Source: Adiantum capillus-veneris | Taxonomy: Eukaryota; Streptophyta; Polypodiopsida; Polypodiales; Pteridaceae | Direction of reading: 5' to 3' | DNA: 64,000 nt | Assembly: GCA_014529385.2 (NCBI GenBank) | Contig: CM043971.1 | Span: 54,225,209-54,289,208 of the forward strand | Part shown: positions 23,590 through 33,101 of the stretch, one piece after another | Numbering within the stretch: the first letter of the stretch is position 1 | Layout of the letters: each line of letters opens with the position of its first letter | Program-made: the position numbers and the translations under genes | Notes under the pieces: generated by a model | The model's input: the letters and a program-made list of their open reading frames with translations, nothing else | Database searches by the model: none | What the model was told of the DNA's origin: nothing

Positions 23590-23925
23590 CTCATCACTAA
23601 AGATGTGAGAGTTAACTTCCAGCGGTGACGCTGCCTCATCTCCATCCACATCTGACGACAGCAATTGGACCTTTAGACCGTTCTTGCTCTTGTTACTAAC
23701 TTTGAAGTTGTTGTTGAATGACTAGAGGTTGTCTAGATGGTCATTGTGTCGGGGATGTAGTGACTCTTGCCACCCTGAAGATCCACCTTCTTCCCTATCT
23801 TCTGAAGACATTTCACCAGTACTTTTGGATCGACGGAGCCCACCATGAGTGAAGGCAGTAATACCCTATATTCCATTGAGGGCTTTCTTCACCCGCTTCA
23901 TGTAGGCATCGCAGTCTATGGAGAC
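23590..23925 (-). pseudogene. Captured host gene fragment, HMA (heavy-metal-associated) domain-like
   Basis: Minus strand. VSIDCDAYMKRVKKALNGI at 23925-23868 matches the start of a plant HMA domain (V.ldC.gC..kVkkal..i.G), with the second metal-binding Cys changed to Tyr. After a stop and a frame shift, DPKVLVKCLQKIGKKVDL at about 23832-23779 matches the domain's end (VDP.KVL..LQKIGKK.EL in HIPP-type proteins), then GGKSHYIPDTM. The rest, to 23590, is hydrophilic and unrecognised. The fragment has no transposon function and lies between the tnp genes and the right end. That is the position and style of transduplicated host sequence in CACTA elements. The assignment rests on two short blocks. 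Confidence 0.5.
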
Positions 23926-24299
23926 CTAAATCTAATCTAATATAACGTAAATCTAAATCTAGCGTAAATAAACGTAAATCTAATTAAAAATAAACCTAAA
24001 TCTAATCTAATTTAACTTAAATAAACCTAAATCTAATTTAACGTAAGTCTACATCTAACCTAATCTTTAACGTCTTTTAGGATAGTTTCCTACGACGTTA
24101 TAACTCTCTTCTTCTTGTGTGTGTGCGCGTGTGTGGATGTGTGTGCCAATAAAAAGAGATAAATGGTATAACCTTTCTATCACCCATGCCAAGTATGATA
24201 GATTGGTTATGCCATTTCCCTCTTGAATAATAGGTCTTGAGTTCAACTCCTCGTCGGCTAGATCTTTAGGTCTTTTAATTTTAATTAGTTTCCTACGAC

Positions 24300-24562
24300 G
24301 TTAAATTAGTTTCTCTCTCTTTCTCTCTCAATGTGTGCGTTTTTTTGGATCGTATGCATGTTTTCTCTCTCTTTTTCTCTCTCAATGTGTGCGTTTTTTG
24401 TTTATGCATGTTCTCTCTCTCTTTTCCTCTCTCAATGCGTGCGTTTTTTGTTTATGCATGCTCTCTCTCTCTTTTCCTCTCTCAATGTGTGTGCATTCTT
24501 TGTTTATGTATGTGTGTGTGCGTTTTTGTTTATGTATGTGTGTGTGCGTTTTTGTTTATGTT

Positions 24563-24618
<56 letters not shown>

Positions 24619-24766
24619 AACACTATGTGTGTGTGTATGTGTGTGTGTGAGAGAGAGAGAGAGAGGGAGAGAGAAAGAGGGGAAGGGAACATGAGAGTGA
24701 GGAGAGGGAAGGAGCATACCTGGCTCTCCTTCCTCTCCTCGTGTGTGTGTGTGTGTGTGTGTGGAG

Positions 24767-24797
<31 letters not shown>

Positions 24798-24800
24798 CGT
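24300..24800 (+). repeat. Microsatellite-rich stretch: CT, TG and GA runs
   Basis: Four tandem units of about 60 bp (TCTCTCTCAATG[TC]GTGCGTTTTT with TTTATGCATG) run from 24320 to 24510. They are followed by (CT)25 at 24567-24615, TG and GA runs at 24620-24670, and TG then GA runs at 24740-24797. Long Ser/Leu and Arg/Glu ORFs here are artefacts. Confidence 0.9.
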
Positions 24801-24819
24801 TACCTGCTCCTTGCTTGAG

Positions 24820-25012
24820 GGCGCCGAAAAACTCAGATCTGAGATCTGAGTTTTTGGGCACGCTCTATTATTTTTTTAGCCCAGTCGGCGTTGCTATGAG
24901 CGTCGCAAATTTCAATTTCCAAAGAAATCTGCGACGCTCATAGCGATGCCGGGATTTTTTTTTTTGAGCGTCACTGTGTGAGCGTCGCTAATATGAATAG
25001 CCTCTTGTAGTG
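24820..25012 (-). repeat. CACTA right subterminal and terminal repeats
   Basis: Contains GCGTCGC and GCGACGC decamers matching those at the left end, a short palindrome CAGATCTGAGATCTGAG near 24833-24850, and the terminal repeat ending at 25012 (CTCTTGTAGTG). Confidence 0.8.
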
Positions 25013-25666
25013 AGATTGATTTGGTACTTCACTCACATGTATTGCCTATGGTACTAGAGCCCTAGAGGTTCCCAGTGTGGGCGCTTTTCGTTGAAAAGAA
25101 AAAAACCCAAGGCATACAAAATAAGCACACACATCAAAATTGAATCATTGTGAAAAGAATTTGGGGGGTCAAAGAAAAGGTAATCAGTCAGGCGATGATT
25201 TCATGAGAAATTCCTTTTATCGTAGCTTAACTACAAGGTCTTCTAGGTATAGCCTCTAATCAGCCCTCGAACATGAAATACTTGGCTCTCGCGATTAAAC
25301 AACTTAATTGACCAGAGAAAATTAAGAAGCTTACCCATGGTATTAATAATCGATCTCTAGTGCCTTTCGACCGTTAAATTAGCGACCCCAGACTTGTTTA
25401 ATTTTTTACCTTTACATCTGTTTATGCATTTGATTATATTGCAATTTAATGTTTATTACTGACAAATTGTTTAAAATTCTCTTACCAATCAATTTGTCTG
25501 CCTAAAACTGCATATGATTTTTAATCGCTTATGAGAATGCAATTACTGTGCCAATGTTGTTTGATTTTGCAGTGATTGAAGAAGGCTAAGGACATTCATC
25601 TCAAATGCTCTTCCACCTCGACGAACGAGCTTCAACTCAATAGCTTCCAAGGATGGAATCTACATC
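25013..25666 (+). other. Element A 3' untranslated region, right of the CACTA insertion
   Basis: Non-coding remainder of A between the CACTA element and the polypurine tract. Nothing further recognised. Confidence 0.6.
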
Positions 25667-25678
25667 AGGAAGAGGGGC
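25667..25678 (+). other. Element A polypurine tract
   Basis: AGGAAGAGGGGC directly before the CATGTTAACC start of the 3' LTR. Confidence 0.8.
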
Positions 25679-25679
25679 A

Positions 25680-26286
25680 TGTTAACCCTCACAGCTCACG
25701 GACACCCTATCACCTACGACGGCGGACGTTGTAACCTACGGCGGGCATTGTATTATTTATTTGGTAGACTCAGGTACCGGGCTTGTCGGTCCAATAGGAA
25801 ATGGGTAAGAGTGATCGCCGATGAGAGGCGCACTCTAACTGGAACATTCAAGGGATTAGTTGGCTAAGCATGGGCGCCCAAGTGTGAATGGGGCGAGCTC
25901 ATATAAAAGTCAACTAAACCTAAAATTCACTCATTCTCTCATTTTGTGCAATAGAAGAGTGCTCTTGCTCCATCTACATCTTCTTCTTCTTCATCTCCTT
26001 GTGTGTGTGTGTATGAGAGAGAGAGAGAGTGTGTGTGTGTGTGTGTGCAATCGAAGATTGCAACGACAGCACGGCGGCGGCAAAGCAGTTGAGCACAGCG
26101 AAGCGGCGTCTCCTTCTTCTTCGCGGCGAGGAATCCTCCACGAAGCAAGCGTAGAGCGGTGAGTGACACACCATCGCCCTCTTTGAGCTTACTAGTTTAG
26201 GCTTGTTGTGTGCTTGGAGCCATTTGTGGCTCGCACATGGTGTATCGGCAAGTTTCTTGCATTGACACGTGCGACATACGCGCACA
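25680..26286 (+). repeat. Element A 3' LTR
   Basis: TGTTAACCCTCAC...GCGCACA, homologous to 11956-12535 throughout. Differences are scattered substitutions, a longer GA/GT microsatellite, and an extra stretch after GAGCCAT. Confidence 0.9.
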
Positions 26287-26291
26287 AAAAG
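26287..26291 (+). repeat. Target-site duplication of element A (right copy)
   Basis: AAAAG, identical to 11951-11955. Confidence 0.9.
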
Positions 26292-26660
26292 CTATCCAAG
26301 GATTGTCATCTGTTCATGGGACAGTAAGCTGGGTCGATCTTGAGATGCTATGGAGCATTCCTGTAATAGGTTTCGTATGTTGGTCATTGCTCAAACCACT
26401 TCTTTCTCCAGAGGGGTTGATATTATCAATGATCATCTGAATCTGAATTTCCATGACAGGGACCTCCCTGTAATCCCCTTGGCTATTTGGTTCAAGTTTT
26501 GGTAGCATTATTTGCTGTCATAATCTAGCCTTTTGCCACATCAGTGGGGTGGCAGGGCGATCATCTCATGCTCGAGGTTCCTTACCACCTCATCTAGAGT
26601 AATCATGAGGAGGGCAGTTGATTCCAGCACTTTCAGTTCATACTGCATATATGCTTTGTG
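26292..26660 (-). pseudogene. Element G: ORF3, middle piece between the A and C2 insertions
   Basis: Minus-strand coding-like sequence: HKAYMQYELKVLESTALLM continuing ITLDEVVRNLEHEM (about 26660-26545), then after a stop MLPKLEPNSQGDYREVPVME and IDNINPSGERSGLSND (about 26508-26400). It joins the 30206-32744 part through the C2 site and the 11398-11950 part through the A site, in the same orientation. No known domain. Confidence 0.5.
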
Positions 26661-26665
26661 CAAGG
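26661..26665 (+). repeat. Target-site duplication of C2 (left copy)
   Basis: CAAGG, identical to 30201-30205. Confidence 0.9.
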
Positions 26666-26854
26666 TGTTGGGGTATAGGAGCCTGTGCCTTGCCCGGCCG
26701 CCCAGAGTCTGGGCACCCACTGACTTGTATACCTTATACATAGCATAAGTGTATAGGGGGCTGCTCACTCTTTTGAGTCTCCCCACCCATATCTGTGTCG
26801 TGTGTCTCCTTCTCTCTCTCACTCTCCGTCTGTGGTGCTCCCCGATCCCCTTCA
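26666..26854 (+). repeat. C2 5' LTR
   Basis: TGTTGGGGTATAGG...CCCCTTCA, 189 bp. TTATACATAGCATAAGTG near 26740 is the only A/T-rich promoter-like stretch. Confidence 0.95.
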
Positions 26855-26856
26855 AT

Positions 26857-26868
26857 TGGTATCAGAGC
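26857..26868 (+). other. C2 primer-binding site
   Basis: TGGTATCAGAGC, exact match to the initiator tRNA-Met complement, two bases after the LTR. Confidence 0.95.
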
Positions 26869-28103
26869 GTAGGTACGGAGGGAGCGCGTGTGTGCACAGT
26901 CACGGCGACAGCGGAGAGCCAGTTTCATTCCCGAAATCGCGTCCGTGCGCGCGCACTTTCAAGAGTGCAAACAGGGTTTCGACTTCGGCATCGGCAAATT
27001 CAGCTTTTCGAGAGCGTTTCCACCAAGGGTCCTGGTGTTTTACCCGCCTTTCGAAGCCATTCGAGCCATCAGAAACCTCATTCGAGCTACGGTTGAGGAG
27101 CTGCATTTTTCAGCCCTCTTTTGGTAGTTTATGCTGCGTTTTTGGGTCGAAACGGAGGTTTTTGGCATAGCTTTCACACCCGGACTCGGATACATGTGAT
27201 CCAGGAGTCTACCTTGGGGTTTTGGCACGCTCCGGACGCGCTCGTCATATCAGAATTTTAAAATTGTGAACGCTGAATTTTCTGCAGTAGAAATTGTTTA
27301 TTGTGTGTCGAGGATTCCACACATGGTTTGCTCTCAGATGTGAGAGTGATATTTGCTGCAAGTTTCCTCACAAGTGGGAGGATACGATGTATGCCTTATG
27401 TGGTTTAATGATCAGGGAGACTAATGGGATTGCATTTTGAGCTCGGCAATGTATGCCTCGAGCATGTTTTTTGGCAGTCACAAGTAGAGAAGATATTTGT
27501 GTACTAGATTTGCAGGTGTTTGCAATGATGTATGCAAAGTGTGGAGATTGGTGCATGCATTTGGAGTGCGGTTTGATGCGCTTTGGTTGCTCATGGTTTT
27601 GAGTGTGCAGTCAGTTTGGTTACTGGTTTTGTGGCCGTTTTATTGACGAAACTCTGGCGAAATTTTCCCAAGAGTTTTATGCGCATCATTTATGCGATCT
27701 AGGTAGAGATTGTGGGTTGCACTCAACATTTGTGTGCGGTGTTCTCTACAGGTGGGAGATTTGTGCGTGTGTATGCATCGATACCGCACAGTGTGGGCTT
27801 GGTGATTAGCTCACGGGTTTGACAGGCGTACAGTTATCTTGGCACACTCACAGGAGTGAGTATTGTGATGTATGCTTGTGTGGCTACGAGCTAGGTAGAC
27901 GGATTCGAGCACTAATGGCTTGGTGATTAGCTCACAGATTGCAGTGTGATACTAGAGCAGGTGAGGCTTGTATTGACATTGCGGGAGCTCTATTTTGGAG
28001 TGTGTCTCACAGGTTTTACATTGTGTTTCTGGCCATATTTGTAGACAATTTCTAGGTGTTGTTGGTGAGGTGGTTTTGCTTTCTAGTTTGCTACATTGTG
28101 CTC
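26869..28103 (+). other. C2 5' leader
   Basis: About 1.2 kb, G/T-rich, without a convincing ORF. The phrase TTGGTGATTAGCTCAC recurs at about 27799 and 27921. Unusually long for a 3.5-kb copia element. Confidence 0.6.
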
Positions 28104-28691
28104 ATGGCAGAGACAGGTGATCGATCAGATTGTGACCTCTCACAGATGCGCGTGTTTGATGGGTCAGACTTTGCGGCATGGAGAGAGTGTATGCTTGATG
28201 CATTGACACAGCGAGGGTTGCATCGACCATTGAGTGGTGATGTAGGTAGACCTTCAAACATGTCTGATGATCAGTGGCAGGAGCTAGAGGACATGGCACT
28301 ATCTACACTCTCTTTGCACCTTGCGAAATCTGTATATGCTCTTGTTATGTATGAGGCTACTTCGAGAGCACTTTGGCGCAGATTACATGATATGTATGAT
28401 AGGTATGAGTCATCAAGGACTCGTGTGAGACATGTACATTCACGAGTATGCTGACAGGTGACATGTTGGTATTGTGGTCATTCTGGACACGTTAGACGGC
28501 GTTGTTTTCGTCGTATACGACATCATAGGAGACATGGCAGTCTTAGAGATGTATGTAGTGATGCCATGGACTCAGTTTCTTTGACAGTTGAGGCACATGT
28601 AGTGTCGGAGTATACTAGTGACGGGGATGTCACTTTTACCTTGAGCCATGCACGAGATGCTATACATGTGGATAGTGCACTCCCTTCGTAG
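28104..28691 (+). pseudogene. C2: gag and zinc knuckle
   Basis: ATG at 28104 (MAETGDRSDCDLSQMRVFDG). A copia gag N-terminus follows: DGSDFAAWRECMLDAL, W..LEDMALSTLSLHLA, then ALWRRLHDMYDRYESS. An in-frame TGA at 28452 is followed at once by a CCHC knuckle, CWYCGHSGHVRRRC (28461-28502), in the same frame. Arg/His-rich linker and a stop at 28689. Confidence 0.85.
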
Positions 28692-29060
28692 TGGTTGCTA
28701 GACGTAGATGCTACTTTCCATGTCACGTCGCATAGTGAGTGGTTTAGCACGTTTTCTAGTGGGAGACTTGGTTGTGTGCACATGGCTGATGGTGCTGTGT
28801 ATGACATTGAGGGTGCAGGAGACGTATGTTTGTCCTTGCCCAGTGGTATGAGATTTACCCTGCGTCATGTGCGTTATGTGCCGGATCTGAGATGGGATTT
28901 GATCTCAGTCAGACAGTTACAGGATAGTGGATGTCGGGTATCGCTGCTTGAGCGATCTTTTGCATTGCATTTGGGTTCGCTAGTGATTGCGAGAGGTGCC
29001 AAGAGTGGTACAGGTTACCCATTGCATGTGGATCACAGGAGAGACGGTTTGTCTCTGTGA
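28692..29060 (+). pseudogene. C2: protease remnant
   Basis: Same frame as gag after the TAG at 28689. The core reads WLLDVDATFHVTSH, where copia proteases have WLLDSGATFHVT, so the catalytic DSG triplet is DVD. The second half is standard: HMADGAVYDIEGAGDVCLSL and FTLRHVRYVPDLRWDLISVRQL. The loss of Ser-Gly should abolish activity. Integrase does not follow. Confidence 0.8.
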
Positions 29061-29932
29061 TCATGCAGCCAGGTAGAGAGCAAGAGAGCACGCGAGTCTC
29101 TTTTGCTCATGGGTTGCAGGGTGCTTTGCATGGAGTGCAGAGTAGTGAGCTCGTTGTGCACACAGTTGGGGCACGACTTGAGCAGTCACACAGAGAGGTG
29201 ACAGAGTCAGACATGCATGCTTTTCTAGTGACTGAGAAAAGCAGAGAGTCAGTTGTGTGAGATACTTCTATGCAAGATAGATAGGTAGAGCGGTCTTGCT
29301 CTAGTGAGTCACAACAGGAGGACGTTGTGCAAGAGTCTATGCATACGGAGTTAGAGCATGAGATCTCTAGTGAGTCACAGCAGATTGAGTGGTCATGGTT
29401 GCAGTGGATGATTGCAGAGGAGACTGAGATGTCAGCGATTATGCAATCATTCCTTTCTATGCTCGACAGTGAGCATGGGGATATAGTTGTGCAGGATATG
29501 TCTTCCAGTAGACATCTAGAGCAGCTGGTTTGCTCTGAGGTTGCACGACAGGTTGATGCGTCTTTTGTGGACAGTCAGGAGATGCATGTGGCTGACACGC
29601 CTTGTCAGTCAGAGATGCCTATTGCCAGGGATATATATGTTGATGCATGCTCCGTAGAGCTAGCAGGGTCCGCTAGCATTGCATCGGCATTCGGTGGTCT
29701 CATGTATGAGATGTTGATCTTGAGACCGGATATCGCAGCTGCACTGGGATCATTTGCAGTTGGGGTTGTCAGTTGTTTGTTGACTGATGATGGCATAGTG
29801 CACGAGGGAGATATGCAGGTATTGCGTACATACTTGCGGTACGTGTGCGGTATGTCTGGTGGTGTATGGAATTACACGGGAGCAGGACAACCGGATGCAC
29901 ACGATCACAGCCAGGCAATGGGTATCGGTTGA
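29061..29932 (+). pseudogene. C2: recombined 3' coding remnant with RT C-terminus
   Basis: Different frame from gag-protease, with stops at about 29258 and 29281. Most of it is Glu/Ser/Gln/His-rich (repeated SSESQQ phrases) with no copia counterpart. The end, FGGLMYEMLILRPDIAAAL followed by LRTYLRYVCG, matches the RT C-terminal motif G.LMYA...TRPDIA and LRYL.GT. RT motifs A-C and all of RNase H are gone. Confidence 0.65.
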
Positions 29933-29998
29933 GAGCGGTTTTCTCTCGGCTTTTGTAGTCTTTAGACTAGGTTCCCTTGCTTAAAGGCACAGTCACCT

Positions 29999-30010
29999 TT
30001 AAGTGGGAGG
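29999..30010 (+). other. C2 polypurine tract
   Basis: TTAAGTGGGAGG just before the 3' LTR TG at 30012. Confidence 0.8.
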
Positions 30011-30011
30011 T

Positions 30012-30200
30012 TGTTGGGGTATAGGAGCCTGTGCTTTGCCCGGCCGCCCAGAGTCTGGGCGCCCACTGACTTGTATACCTTATACATAGCATAAGTGTAT
30101 AGGGGGCTGCTCACTCTTTTGAGTCTCCCCACCCATATCTGTGTCGTGTGTCTCCTTCTCTCTCTCACTCTCCGTCTGTGGTGCTCCCCGATCCCCTTTA
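30012..30200 (+). repeat. C2 3' LTR
   Basis: 189 bp, three differences from the 5' LTR; terminal CA changed to TA. Confidence 0.95.
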
Positions 30201-30205
30201 CAAGG
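30201..30205 (+). repeat. Target-site duplication of C2 (right copy)
   Basis: CAAGG, identical to 26661-26665. Confidence 0.9.
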
Positions 30206-32744
30206 GATCCTTGACTTCTGAGATCCAATGCTAAATTTTGTCCTTGGCCAAATCTGAAGTGAATGTCATGGCTAAATCTGCAGATTCCTACATTGCTTTT
30301 CCAATGCTGGTAATGGGCACCTCTGTTTGATGAGCCTCAAATGTGGAATGTTCAAAAACTCCTTCTTGCTCAAAGTCTAATGAGGCTGTTTGTTGATGCT
30401 TTGCCTGATCGGTTGGCCCTCAGAGTCTCTAAGTTCCCTCGTGCCTCAGCCAACTGCTTCCTTAATTCTTCAATTTCTTCATCTTTGGCTTGTTGTAGGG
30501 CCCTATGTCCTGCTGTCATGATCTGTCTATCATACTTTTCCTGAGCCAGGGCTTCTTTTAAATCTTTAACCTCTTGGTTCAAGGAGGCTGATCTTGCAGT
30601 CACCATTGAGGAGGCAAGGGTCTCTTGTATGGCAAGGAGCTGAGTTAGAGTCTTGCTAACCACAGCATATGAGCCTAGCAGCTTCTCATTCTGTTCCCTT
30701 TCTTTGGTTAGTTCCTCCTTGAGGCATTGCTGCTCAACTTGAAGTGCGAAGTTTGCCTCATTAAACTGTTGCACCTCCTTGTAATAGTAGGCTTCATTTT
30801 CTTGCTCCCTTTGCAACTCAGATTAGGCTTGGAGTTGTTCCTTCTCTAATGCCTCTATTCTTTGATTTAGATGCAGCGCATATTCAGTTGCCTTAGATGC
30901 ATCTCTTTCAGTATCGTCCAGTTCTAGCCCCTGCATGTTGTAAAGAGCCCTTTGGCATTGAAACTGGAGCTTGATCTGCTCTAAGTGAGCATCAATGTCA
31001 ATTTTTGTTCCTTCCTCTATGACAGCTTGTGATCGAGGCTATCTTGGCCTCTGCTGGCTTTGTTGGCCCTGATATGATGTTTGAACCTCATCAATCATCT
31101 TTTCTTTCAATTTCGGACCTTCTATAGCTGCAGAACTTTTGGTAGGCTTTGGTTGTGTTGCCTCCATTTCCTGATCTGTATTTTGTTCCAACTGCCTCTT
31201 CTCCGCTCCTTGCTCTGGCAGGTCTTTGACTTTTTCTTTCTCTTTTATTGCAGTCTCTTGAGGTACCCCAGTGTCCTTGGGAGAATCAAACTCCTAACCC
31301 TGTTGCTCATGAGTGTCTTTCTGTTTCTCCCCTTGTAAGTTATCTTCCTCTTTTTTACTTCAAGTAGATTCGTCAGATGATTCGAGATCATCGATGCATG
31401 GTTTCTTTGCTTCTTCTCTATTTCTTTGCTCCATCTTTCGCTTGAGCTCGTTATGAATTCGTTGCCGCATGGTGCTGGCAATCTCTCATTTTTCCTCAAC
31501 TTCCTATCTTTTCTGCTACTTGATCCTTTCCAGAGCAGCTATCTGCCTGCATAGCATAGCAGTGGAATGTTTTCTTCTTCTTCTTCTTCTTCCTCTTTTT
31601 CATCATCAACCTTTGTTCCTTGGGTTCTTTTTTTTTCGTGCTTCTGTTGGCGTAGCCTTTCCCTCAATGCTTGGCTTCTTCCATTGTCCTCCTGGCATGA
31701 GTAATTGGGATAGCTTCTGCCATGTACGCAGTTTTCTTCCTCAATCGTGTATATTCGAGAGAGTACTAGCTGTCGTGCTCCTCCTTTCAAGATTGGTACT
31801 CCAAAGGGGTGTCTCTCTGTTGGGACCCAGCTTCCTGGCTACTCCGAGCATCCAACTCTATCTTTTTGCTTTCGGAATCTCTTTGGTTGCACTTTTCCTT
31901 GTTTGCTTAGCTTCTGGTTTTGGCCTGGTGGAAGGTCCATCCACAGGTCTCACTGATCTTTTAAACCTGTGAATTAAATCTATCTGCGCTTCTGCGGGTG
32001 GTAGATCATCAATCATTCCTAGTGCCTAATAAGTAATCCGCATCAGCATTGGTCCCGCATTCATGTAGGCCTTGCTTTTTTGGCTCCCCTTTAGGTTTGC
32101 TTCGACAGTGTTGTCAAGGAGGTAGTTTCCAAAATTGCAGTTGACCACTCTTCTCTCTGCCAAGCCGATAGCCATTACTACCGCCATGTGTAGCAACGAT
32201 TTTGTACATTTGGGTGGCTTCTGCATTTTGAAGTGTTGCGATATGAGGTGCAACGGCAATTCAATTTTCGAGTATATCAAATCCAGATATGTTAGCTTGT
32301 GGCCTCTTTGCTTCAGGAAAGATTTATTGTTATCTATTGCCTTTGTCTTTTGCAATAGATTGTGCATCCCTTGCTGCAAGTGGAGGGCTTCATTGATTAT
32401 TTTTGCTGTGATCTTTACCTTGACTACTGCCCCATATTTGTCACTCAGAGTGGCTTCCCTTGTCTGAAGTCCGTTCCCCAGGGACGTAATCATAGGAAGC
32501 TGTCTAATTGTAGGCATCTACCCCCTGCTTGCACTTCTGGCTTTTGGTGCAGTGTCCATATTTCTCGTGGGAAGATAGTGGCCTTTACTATGTCTCCATC
32601 TGTGGCTTGAAACCTTCCGATGAAGATGTTAGCCGGTATTGCTTCGAGTACCCATTCTGTGATATGAGCTTTCTCATTTGAGGAGATATCTGCTATCTCA
32701 TAAGGTGCAGCATTCCACTCCCTTTGTGCTTTCCTTTGAGGCAT
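30206..32744 (-). pseudogene. Element G: ORF3, N-terminal and coiled-coil part
   Basis: Likely start MPQRKAQREW at 32744. Residues about 1-75: EWNAAPYEIADISSNEKAHI, EAIPANIFIGRFQATDGDI and FPREIW. After a frame shift near 32510: LSDKYGAVVKVKITAKIINE and LTYLDLIYSKIELPLHLI, then ERRVVNCNFGNYLL to 32026. Then a Lys/Arg/Pro stretch, an acidic Glu-run (31560-31600) and a Gln/Glu/Lys heptad-rich coiled coil (30370-30816: ALQVEQQCLKEELTKEREQN, DEEIEELRKQLAEARGNLE). Several stops and shifts. A homologous coiled coil and C-terminus occur in H. No membrane segment or signal peptide. Function unknown; a gag-like or envelope-position accessory protein is possible but unproven. Confidence 0.55.
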
Positions 32745-33101
32745 CTTGTGGTCAATTTTAGCATTGAAAATAGGTTTAATCCATTGACCAAGACTGTCAA
32801 AAAGTTGCAAACTTGACCATAAAATGGGAAAAATGAGCATAACTTTGTCAAAACTACTCCAAATTTGATCAAATTTAATTTCACCAGTGCATCTAGGATT
32901 ACTATAGGCAAAAGGATATAGTGTAACAGATGATTTCTGGCAAAAAGGAACATGGATCGCGATCCATGCTGAGAGGAATTTTGAAATTCTAACTAGGGGA
33001 AGTTGTTCCTGGGCATATGGATATGCTACTGTGTACTTTTCTCTAGATTTAGGGTTTGAGGTACATGGATCGCGATTCATGTTGGGCAACATTTTGGTAA
33101 A
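32745..33101 (-). other. Element G spacer before ORF3 (left part)
   Basis: Non-coding stretch holding two copies of the ACATGGATCGCGATCCATGT palindrome (32949-32970 and 33062-33083), 113 bp apart. The same pair at the same 113-bp distance, with similar flanks (GGCAAAAAGGAACATGGATC; TTAGGGTTTGAGG), occurs at 48641 and 48754. Confidence 0.7.

Larger units (their letters stand above)
19681..25012 (-). mobile_element. CACTA (En/Spm-type) DNA transposon inside element A
   Basis: Ends are CACTACAAGAGGTTGTG (left) and, on the other strand, CACTACAAGAGGCTATTC (right), the CACTA terminal signature. Flanking triplets are AGC and AGA, a one-base mismatch from the expected 3-bp duplication. Both subterminal regions are packed with GCGTCGCTAT-type repeats. 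Minus-strand genes: a truncated TNP2-type transposase (21800-22829) and a Transposase_24-type gene (20257-21603). A captured HMA-like gene fragment and long microsatellites fill the rest. The transposase catalytic core is missing, so the element is non-autonomous. Confidence 0.9.
11956..26286 (+). mobile_element. Element A: gag-protease-only Ty3/gypsy-type LTR element carrying a CACTA transposon
   Basis: Complete element: LTRs of 580 and 607 bp, tRNA-Asp-like PBS, polypurine tract and a perfect AAAAG target-site duplication. Its interior, without the CACTA insertion, is about 7.8 kb. It encodes gag and a protease-like region followed by a Trp-Pro-Lys repeat region. No RT, RNase H or integrase is detected in any frame. 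It must have moved with enzymes from another element. Gag and PBS relate it to G and H. LTR differences are scattered substitutions plus microsatellite changes, so it is older than C2. Confidence 0.85.
26666..30200 (+). mobile_element. Element C2: small non-autonomous Ty1/copia element
   Basis: Complete 3535-bp element with 189-bp LTRs, an initiator tRNA-Met PBS, a polypurine tract and a perfect CAAGG duplication. The LTRs differ at three positions by eye (C/T, A/G, C/T), so this is the youngest insertion in the window. It codes for gag, a knuckle, a damaged protease and a scrap of the RT C-terminus. Integrase and most of RT are absent. It must have used enzymes from another copia element. 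Confidence 0.9.

Noticed and set aside
24150-24260. tRNA-like B-box GAGTTCAACTCCTC suggesting a SINE
   Set aside because: No convincing A box, no poly-A or terminal repeat, no duplication seen; too weak to annotate.
24331-24861. Overlapping ORFs of 100-170 codons on both strands
   Set aside because: They are reading frames through CT, TG and GA repeats, producing Ser/Leu, Cys/Val and Arg/Glu runs.
19678-25015. Perfect 3-bp duplication for the CACTA element
   Set aside because: Flanks are AGC and AGA; only two of three bases agree, so it is not claimed.
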